Source: Sphingobium sp. 15-1 (GTDB lineage Bacteria; Pseudomonadota; Alphaproteobacteria; Sphingomonadales; Sphingomonadaceae). From it: 64,000 nucleotides of DNA. This document shows, one piece after another, positions 58,718 through 64,000 of this stretch. The stretch is taken from assembly GCF_013375535.1 (NCBI RefSeq), contig NZ_JABXJG010000003.1:496001-560000 (forward strand), in the 5' to 3' direction. Position 1 is the first letter of the stretch. Each line of letters opens with the position of its first letter. The position numbers and the translations under genes are program-made. The notes below the pieces were generated by a model that saw nothing but the letters and a program-made list of their open reading frames with translations, made no database searches and was not told the DNA's origin.

Positions 58718-58959
58718 TCGCCGCTTTCAACACGCCGATTGGCGAGAAACGCATCGACCGAAGCCTCAGCCTTGTTGGCCGTATATTTGCTCGCGAGCGC
58801 GCGGGCATGGGCGATCGACTGCTCAACCGTCCGCAGGATGATACCGTCCGGCGTTTCCTCGACCAGCAGGGAGCCTCCGCGAGAAAGGCCTAGGCGCTTG
58901 CGAAGGTCGGCAGGTAGGCTCATCCTGCCGCTGGGGGTGATATTTACCTGTACAGTCAT
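58714..58959 (-). CDS. vapB: VapB-type antitoxin (AbrB fold)
   Basis: An 81-residue protein: MTVQVNITPSGRMSLPADLRKRLGLSRGGSLLVEETPDGIILRTV is the AbrB/MazE-type swapped-hairpin DNA-binding domain, and the tail SIAHARALASKYTANKAEASVDAFLANRR contacts the toxin. The start at 58959 follows AAGGGAAGGAT. AT-rich sequence upstream (58960-59040) probably holds the autoregulated promoter. Confidence 0.9.
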   Translation of the reverse strand: MTVQVNITPSGRMSLPADLRKRLGLSRGGSLLVEETPDGIILRTVEQSIAHARALASKYTANKAEASVDAFLANRRVESGE

Positions 58960-59149
58960 ATCCTTCCCTTTCGAATTCGATTTTTCTGAATGGGTCACAT
59001 AGATCATCTTATGCCACAAATTTAGCCCTATGTCACTAAACTGAACATGGGGCATCGCGTACCAGATCAGGTTCCATCTCTCCGGCGAGCCGGCCAGTTC
59101 CTCGAAGGGAGCAAATTGGTCAGTCTCGCAGGTCCGGACAATCTGGTTA

Positions 59150-62100
59150 CTATCCGTCGATCAGCCGTCCAATGATTGCTTCGGCCTCCGTCACTGGAAG
59201 AAAGGCGCGCGTGCGAAAACCGATGATCTCGGTAAATGCGCCAAGCGATTTGAGCCAGGGCAGTTGCGCCGCAGGGCAACCGACCAGTTCGATGCGCGGC
59301 TTCCCGTTAACGATCGCGCGCTTGACCGTCATCGGGAATGGTCGGGTCAGATCGATGCTGCGGCCCGACAGCGCTGACTGGGCGATCTGGTCGGCAGGCA
59401 ACGTCTCTGCCTTGGCGACACCCAGCTTGGTGTAGAGATGGGCGACATGCTCGTCGTAGACGAGACGCCCGAGCCAGGATCGCCCATCGGCGGTTGCGAT
59501 CCAGTTGACGGCCAGATGGTCGCTCGGCAGCGCCGACCAGATCGGCAGCAGCAAGCCTGTCGCCTGGCGGATGGTCTCGCGCTCGAGGGTGTCCGCCACC
59601 TCCTGGGCCTCGGCAGCCCATTTCTCGCCAAATTCCTCCTGTTCGATCGGTTTCCAGGCCGTTTCGAACATATCCGCCTCACGATGATATTCATTGCGGA
59701 TCGGCCGCATGAGCTCGACGCGCGGGATCGGCGCCCCGTCTTCCTCTCCCATCAGCGAGCGGGCATGGACCAGGAGCGCGACCTTCCCGGATTTGCCGTT
59801 GATCATATACTGTGCTGACGGGTCGGCCTCGGCGATCCGCAGGATGCGTTCGAGAGAAACCGGATGCCGGCGGCGCCCGATCTCGATGGTCAGCAGATGG
59901 GAGGTTGCGCCGCTGACCGGATCGGTGCGCAGCAATGTGTCATCGATGATGGTTGCGTCCTCCACCATGATGGTCTCGACCCCGATATCGAGCCTTCCGG
60001 CCTCACGAGCGGCGGAAATGCGCGTTTCCACCAGCGAGAGAAATTCCTCGAAAATCTGGTTCTGGAGGTGGATGGGCAAAGCCAGCAGCCGATTGAGCCA
60101 GCGCTGGATCGGCGGAAGTTCGTCTTTCAGCACCGCGTCGTTGTCGAGTAGCTCAAGTCCGGTTCGCTCTTCGAACTCGGAAAGTGTCACGCTGCTGAGC
60201 TTGCCGTCGACCAGAAGATGGAACCAGCTGTTGAGCGCAGCGCAGGCATATTCGCTTTCGAGATTGTCGGCCGGGTCGAACATATTTTGGCCGCCGGTCT
60301 GCCGCTGTCCCCGCGTCAGCGCGCCGAGGCTGTCGAGCCGCCGCGCGATCGTGCTGGTGAAGCGCAATTCGCCCTTGCAGTTGGTGGTGACCGGTCGGAA
60401 CAGCGGGGAACTCGCCTGGTGCGTGCGATGGGTTCGACCCAGGCCCTGGATTGCCCGATCGGCGCGCCAGCCCGGTTCCAGAAGGAAATGGACGCGCTGC
60501 TCCTGGTTCACCGCATCGAGCGACGCATGATAGGAGCGACCGGTGCCGCCGGCGTCAGAGAAGATCAGGATACGCTTGCGGCCCGCCATGAAGGCTGCGA
60601 CGTCTGCCTGGGACGATCGGAGGGAGCGGGTCTCCAGCTTCTGCGCACCCGAACTGTCGGACACTAGACGTCTGGTTCGGCCGGTGACCTCGGCGACATT
60701 GTCATGGCCGAAATGCTCCAGCAGCCCATCCAGCGCCGACATGATAGGCGGCAGGGCGCAGATATGCTCGATCATCGAGGCTCGGGCCGCTTCGGCTTCC
60801 GGATTGTAAACCGGGTTCCCGGCCTCGTCGGACATGGGCTCGGATCGCACATGGCCGGTGTCGTCCGTGAAAACGCGCATCTGGCGCGTCGGGAAAGCGC
60901 GCTCCAGATAGTCCAGCATGTAATCGACGGGACTGAGATCAATCTCCAGCATCGCCCGTTGGTCGGGAGCCAATGCATCGAGGCGACGGTTGAGGATGGA
61001 TTCAGCCGTCGTGACCAGTTGGAGGACGACAGACTGTCCCAGTTGCAGATGGGCTTCGACGGCAGCAATGACGGTCGGCAATTTCATGGCCAGGAGAACC
61101 TGGCCGAAGAATCTCTGTACCGTTGATTGCAGGCGTGACCGCGCGGCGGCCTTTGCTCCACTGTTGAGTGTCGCGTTTTCCAGGGCATCGACGACATTGG
61201 TTGCTTCAAGAGCACGCTCCATGTTCCGATGAATCACGGACCAGGCCTCAGAGTAAGTGTCGTAGATCTCGATCTGCGCGGGCGTCAGTTCGTGCTTGAG
61301 GATCTCATATTCGACGCCGGCAAAACTGAGCGCGCGGGCGTGGTAGAGACCCATGGCTTTGAGGTCGCGCGCCACCAGTTCCATGGCCGCGATCCCGCCG
61401 GTGCGGATTTCGCTGATGAACTGCTCGCGATCGGCAAAGGATGTCTCTGGTCCCCAGAGGCCCAGGCGCACGGCATAGGCGAGATTATTGATCTCGGACG
61501 CGCCAGTGGCGGAGGCATAGAGGACGCGCGCGCGCGGAAGATGATTTTGCAAGCGAACGCCGCAAATGCCCTGTTGGGAGCCTGACTTTGCGCCAAGGGC
61601 GCCCTCCCCGCCTGCAACGCCGCCCATTTCATGGGCTTCGTCGAACGCGATGACACCTTCGAAATCAACGCCCGCCCAATCGATAATCTGCTGCAATCGG
61701 CTGTGATCGCCGCGCATCGAGCGCAGCGTCGGATAGGTGACGAACAGAACTCCATCCTGAAGCGTGATGGGTTCGTTGATCTTCCAGTTGTTGACCGGCT
61801 GGATATCGGCGGCGACGCCTCCAAGCGCGGTCCAGTCCCGGCGCGCATCTTCGAGCAGGGGTTCGTTCTTCGTCACCCAGATATTGCGGCGGCGGCCTTG
61901 CAGCCAATTGTCGAGAATGCAGGCGGCGACCTGACGCCCCTTCCCCGCCCCAGTGCCGTCCCCTAAGAAGAAGCCCTTCCGATAGGCAGCGCCATCGGGC
62001 GAGATGTCGAGGCCGACGCCCTCCTTGCTGGGGACAAAGCGGCCGGCAAGATCCTGCGACCAGGCATGTCCGGCATAGACCACCGTTTCGAGCTGGGAGG

Positions 62101-63367
62101 CGGAGAGCAGGCGCTCGATGACGGTCCGGTCCGGCAGGTGGGGCACATAAGTCGGGATCGGTGCCGGGATCGAGCCCATGGCGATCGATTCCACCAGCGC
62201 GGTCGGATGCTCGCCTGCTTTGGAAAAGACGATCCGGCTTGGTCGATAGGGAAGATAGATGCCGACCTGGTCGAGCAGCGGCGCAGGAATTTGCAGCGCG
62301 TCATATTCGACTGGCAGAACCTCGTTTTTGACCGGCGCATGCCATGTGCGCGGCGCTGGTCGGCTGCTTTTGACTGCACGAAAGAGGGAAATGCTCGAGC
62401 CGCGTTTGGATGTAGGCAGTGCTGACGGAGCTCTCGCCTGTGCGCGGGGGTGGACGGTGACGCAGTCGAGGAAGTCGGTAAGGCTGGTTCGCGAGATAGT
62501 GGCCGGGATCGTTCCACCAGGCACCTTGTCGATGACGAACAGGCGGACCGCGATCGAGGTGCCATGCTTGGTGTAGCATTTTTCCAGCCGCAGCGAGGTC
62601 AGCACGCTGACGTCGCGCAGCGTGGTTTCGAATGTGTCGCGCATCCGCGCGGTGGGACCGAACCAGTCCGGCATGATCGCGACCAGACGGCCGCCCTGTT
62701 CGAGCCGCCGCAAGGCTGCCTGCAAATGGCGTACAGCGGCAAAGTCATCCGCACCGCGACCGAGCGATCGGGCGAAGGGCGGATTCATCAGCACCAGGGT
62801 GGGACGCGGAAGATGTGAGAGGGTTGAATTAAGCGCCGCGCCGTCATGGCCGGTGATCACGGCCTCGGGAAATGCAGCGGCGAGGCGGTTGCGGCGGCGC
62901 TCGTCGATTTCATTGAGGTGGAGGGAAGTGTGCGGACCACAGTGGGCGATCAACAGTCCGTTACCGGCGCTCGGTTCGAGGATATGGTCCTCCGGTTGGA
63001 CATTGCCGAGAAGGACGGCCAGTGCGGCAATGTCGATGGGCGTCGAAAATTGCTGCCATTCAATCTGTTCCTCGCTTCGAACGGTTTGTGTGGGCAGGCG
63101 ATTGGCGAGATCTATCGCGCGTTGGATGTCTGCTGTGTGCAGCAGTCCGATAGGCGTCGCCCGCAGGTGAAGCGCCAGCGCATGTTCGAGAGCCTCGAAA
63201 CTGTCGCGCTGCGTCCAGCGGCCATCGGCATCGCTGCCGCCGAAGGCTGCGATCATGGCGGCGTTGATGTGGGCTCTCGCAACAGGGTCACTTCCAGCTA
63301 AGGACTGGCGGATCTGCTCGGCTGCTAAGGTGAAAGGACGCGCGGCCGCTTCGAAAAGGTCGGTCAT
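59150..63367 (-). CDS. Strawberry-notch-type methylase-helicase
   Basis: A 1405-residue fusion. N-terminal adenine-type methyltransferase: EDHILEPSAGNGLLIAHCG (SAM motif) and LVLMNPPFARS (NPPF catalytic motif, about residues 195-205). Central strawberry-notch AAA: FFLGDGTGAGKGRQVAACIL (Walker A, about 470), VIAFDEAHEMGG (Walker B). C-terminal helicase half: ILIFSDAGGTGRSYHASLDA, ADRAIQGLGRTHRTHQ (motif VI). These giant proteins are common on alphaproteobacterial plasmids and ICEs, where they are proposed to protect incoming DNA, an idea that is not established. The leader holds the purine-rich motif and a GCTGC...GCAGC hairpin. It follows the toprim gene on the same strand by 74 bp. Confidence 0.9.
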   Translation of the reverse strand: MTDLFEAAARPFTLAAEQIRQSLAGSDPVARAHINAAMIAAFGGSDADGRWTQRDSFEALEHALALHLRATPIGLLHTADIQRAIDLANRLPTQTVRSEEQIEWQQFSTPIDIAALAVLLGNVQPEDHILEPSAGNGLLIAHCGPHTSLHLNEIDERRRNRLAAAFPEAVITGHDGAALNSTLSHLPRPTLVLMNPPFARSLGRGADDFAAVRHLQAALRRLEQGGRLVAIMPDWFGPTARMRDTFETTLRDVSVLTSLRLEKCYTKHGTSIAVRLFVIDKVPGGTIPATISRTSLTDFLDCVTVHPRAQARAPSALPTSKRGSSISLFRAVKSSRPAPRTWHAPVKNEVLPVEYDALQIPAPLLDQVGIYLPYRPSRIVFSKAGEHPTALVESIAMGSIPAPIPTYVPHLPDRTVIERLLSASQLETVVYAGHAWSQDLAGRFVPSKEGVGLDISPDGAAYRKGFFLGDGTGAGKGRQVAACILDNWLQGRRRNIWVTKNEPLLEDARRDWTALGGVAADIQPVNNWKINEPITLQDGVLFVTYPTLRSMRGDHSRLQQIIDWAGVDFEGVIAFDEAHEMGGVAGGEGALGAKSGSQQGICGVRLQNHLPRARVLYASATGASEINNLAYAVRLGLWGPETSFADREQFISEIRTGGIAAMELVARDLKAMGLYHARALSFAGVEYEILKHELTPAQIEIYDTYSEAWSVIHRNMERALEATNVVDALENATLNSGAKAAARSRLQSTVQRFFGQVLLAMKLPTVIAAVEAHLQLGQSVVLQLVTTAESILNRRLDALAPDQRAMLEIDLSPVDYMLDYLERAFPTRQMRVFTDDTGHVRSEPMSDEAGNPVYNPEAEAARASMIEHICALPPIMSALDGLLEHFGHDNVAEVTGRTRRLVSDSSGAQKLETRSLRSSQADVAAFMAGRKRILIFSDAGGTGRSYHASLDAVNQEQRVHFLLEPGWRADRAIQGLGRTHRTHQASSPLFRPVTTNCKGELRFTSTIARRLDSLGALTRGQRQTGGQNMFDPADNLESEYACAALNSWFHLLVDGKLSSVTLSEFEERTGLELLDNDAVLKDELPPIQRWLNRLLALPIHLQNQIFEEFLSLVETRISAAREAGRLDIGVETIMVEDATIIDDTLLRTDPVSGATSHLLTIEIGRRRHPVSLERILRIAEADPSAQYMINGKSGKVALLVHARSLMGEEDGAPIPRVELMRPIRNEYHREADMFETAWKPIEQEEFGEKWAAEAQEVADTLERETIRQATGLLLPIWSALPSDHLAVNWIATADGRSWLGRLVYDEHVAHLYTKLGVAKAETLPADQIAQSALSGRSIDLTRPFPMTVKRAIVNGKPRIELVGCPAAQLPWLKSLGAFTEIIGFRTRAFLPVTEAEAIIGRLIDG

Positions 63368-63418
63368 CTGGGAATCTCCGGGGTTTGGCTGCTCCGATCG
63401 GCAGCTCCACCCCTTCGA

Positions 63419-63432
63419 TCCCCCTCCCCTCT
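63419..63432 (-). promoter_or_regulatory. Purine-rich leader motif, copy D
   Basis: AGAGGGGAGGGGGA on the minus strand, 52 bp before the start at 63367, followed by TCGAAGGGGTGGA and a GCTGC-CGATCGGA-GCAGC hairpin (63391-63408). Confidence 0.5.
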
Positions 63433-63441
63433 TGCCCTGGG

Positions 63442-64000
63442 TCAGCGGTCGCGGACATCTTCGGCGATACTCAAACGCACGCGGTGCGCCAGGATATTGG
63501 CCCAGTCGTCGAACGGTGGTGCGGGAGGGTGGCGCACTATCTGGAGGCCTGGTCGGCGATAACGTTCCTCGGCCTTATTCCCTGCCAGGAGGCCTGGACC
63601 GTCATTATCCTCGGCGAGGATGAGCTTCTCTACGGTGTCGGGGATGAGCAACTGGTCAAGTCGATCGGCTCCCAGGCTTGCCCAACACGGGATGTCGTGA
63701 AGGAGGGTATAGGCCCAGGCGGTTTCGAAGCCCTCGGCAATAGCAAGGGTATCGGAAACGCGGCTGCCCTGCCATGCGCCTCTCGCTGGCACGCCGATCA
63801 TGCGCTTGTGGGTGTAGCATCCGGTCTTTGGGTCGAGGAAAATCCGTTGCACTGCGGTCAGCCGCCGACCCTCCCGGACTGCGACAAGCAGCGCGGGCAG
63901 ATAGACGGTATGCGGCCTCGGGCGATAGGGGCAGCGTGGATGATACCGGATGTCGGGTGGCAGAACATGGAAGTTGCGGATGCCGCAATAGGTCGCTGCC
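63442..64000 (-). CDS. Toprim-domain protein (plasmid primase-like), C-terminal part
   Basis: The gene comes in from the right edge; 185 residues are visible. ATYCGIRNFHVLPPDIRYHPRCPY precedes HTVYLPALLVAVREGRRLTAVQRIFLDPKTG, the pattern of the DUF7146 region of plasmid primases. Then the toprim domain TLAIAEGFETAWAY (Glu motif) and KLILAEDNDGPGLLAGNKAEERY (DxD-like, here DND). The tail PFDDWANILA is typical of such proteins. It would synthesise primers or act in DNA transfer replication. The N-terminal zinc-binding and catalytic parts lie outside the window. Confidence 0.82.
   Translation of the reverse strand, partial: AATYCGIRNFHVLPPDIRYHPRCPYRPRPHTVYLPALLVAVREGRRLTAVQRIFLDPKTGCYTHKRMIGVPARGAWQGSRVSDTLAIAEGFETAWAYTLLHDIPCWASLGADRLDQLLIPDTVEKLILAEDNDGPGLLAGNKAEERYRRPGLQIVRHPPAPPFDDWANILAHRVRLSIAEDVRDR

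Noticed and set aside
1..64000. CRISPR arrays, tRNA or rRNA genes
   Set aside because: No regularly spaced repeats and no cloverleaf or rRNA-like sequences were found by reading; a tool scan would be needed to exclude a degenerate tRNA.

Overview
The window looks like part of a conjugative plasmid or integrative conjugative element from a sphingomonad-type alphaproteobacterium (Sphingobium, Novosphingobium, Sphingopyxis or relatives). The grounds are the high GC content, the MobF relaxase / TraD coupling protein / RHH accessory module, and the right-hand set of plasmid genes (DUF736, DUF2493, DUF7007, DUF7673, strawberry-notch helicase-methylase, toprim protein) typical of alphaproteobacterial plasmids and ICEs. 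No rRNA or tRNA genes, chromosomal housekeeping operons or CRISPR arrays were seen. The organism assignment rests on family recognition, not on a search.

Layout. (1) 1-5.3 kb is a scrapyard: the end of a tyrosine phosphatase gene, a decayed IS701-like transposase, a 1.65-kb ISNCY-like element with frameshifted transposase, an AAA+ ATPase, and a VapBC pair whose toxin is cut short. (2) 5.8-13.7 kb holds a SWIM/SNF2 helicase, a membrane sensor kinase of the HWE/HisKA_2 type, an IHF-beta homologue, small conserved proteins and an HU homologue. (3) 13.8-19.7 kb is the transfer module: relaxase, coupling protein and RHH protein read leftwards away from a recognisable oriT, a short inverted repeat followed by an F-type nic sequence at 19685-19710. 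(4) 19.7-43.0 kb is a defence island. It carries a complete four-gene Druantia type II system (druM-druF-druG-druE, 21.4-33.1 kb), an EVE-HNH modification-dependent nuclease, an OLD-family ATPase/TOPRIM nuclease, an MNT-HEPN gene split by an IS21-family element, a HigBA pair, a dGTPase relic and two overlapping tyrosine recombinase genes. (5) 43.2-64 kb is the plasmid/ICE accessory and maintenance region. It contains a frameshifted recombinase, a mini-SSB, Fic with a truncated helicase, several toxin-antitoxin loci, DUF genes with long structured leaders, and the strawberry-notch and toprim genes running off the right edge.

The main structural inference is that region 4 is a site-specific island inserted into the oriT. 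The 17-bp nic core recurs as a direct repeat immediately outside the two recombinase genes (42991-43007), in the same orientation and 23.3 kb away. Both copies keep the GCACC-N4-GGTGC inverted repeat in front of GTGGGGTGTGC. If this is right, the Druantia island travels by targeting the transfer origin of its carrier, and excision would restore a single oriT.

The second original observation is a family of structured leaders in front of right-arm plasmid genes. There are two about 105-nt copies with a compensating stem-loop (49.45 and 51.90 kb), one nested long hairpin (46.56-46.71 kb), and a purine-rich AGGGGAGGGGGA-type motif repeated at a similar distance before four genes. These look like cis-acting RNA regulators but are unassigned.
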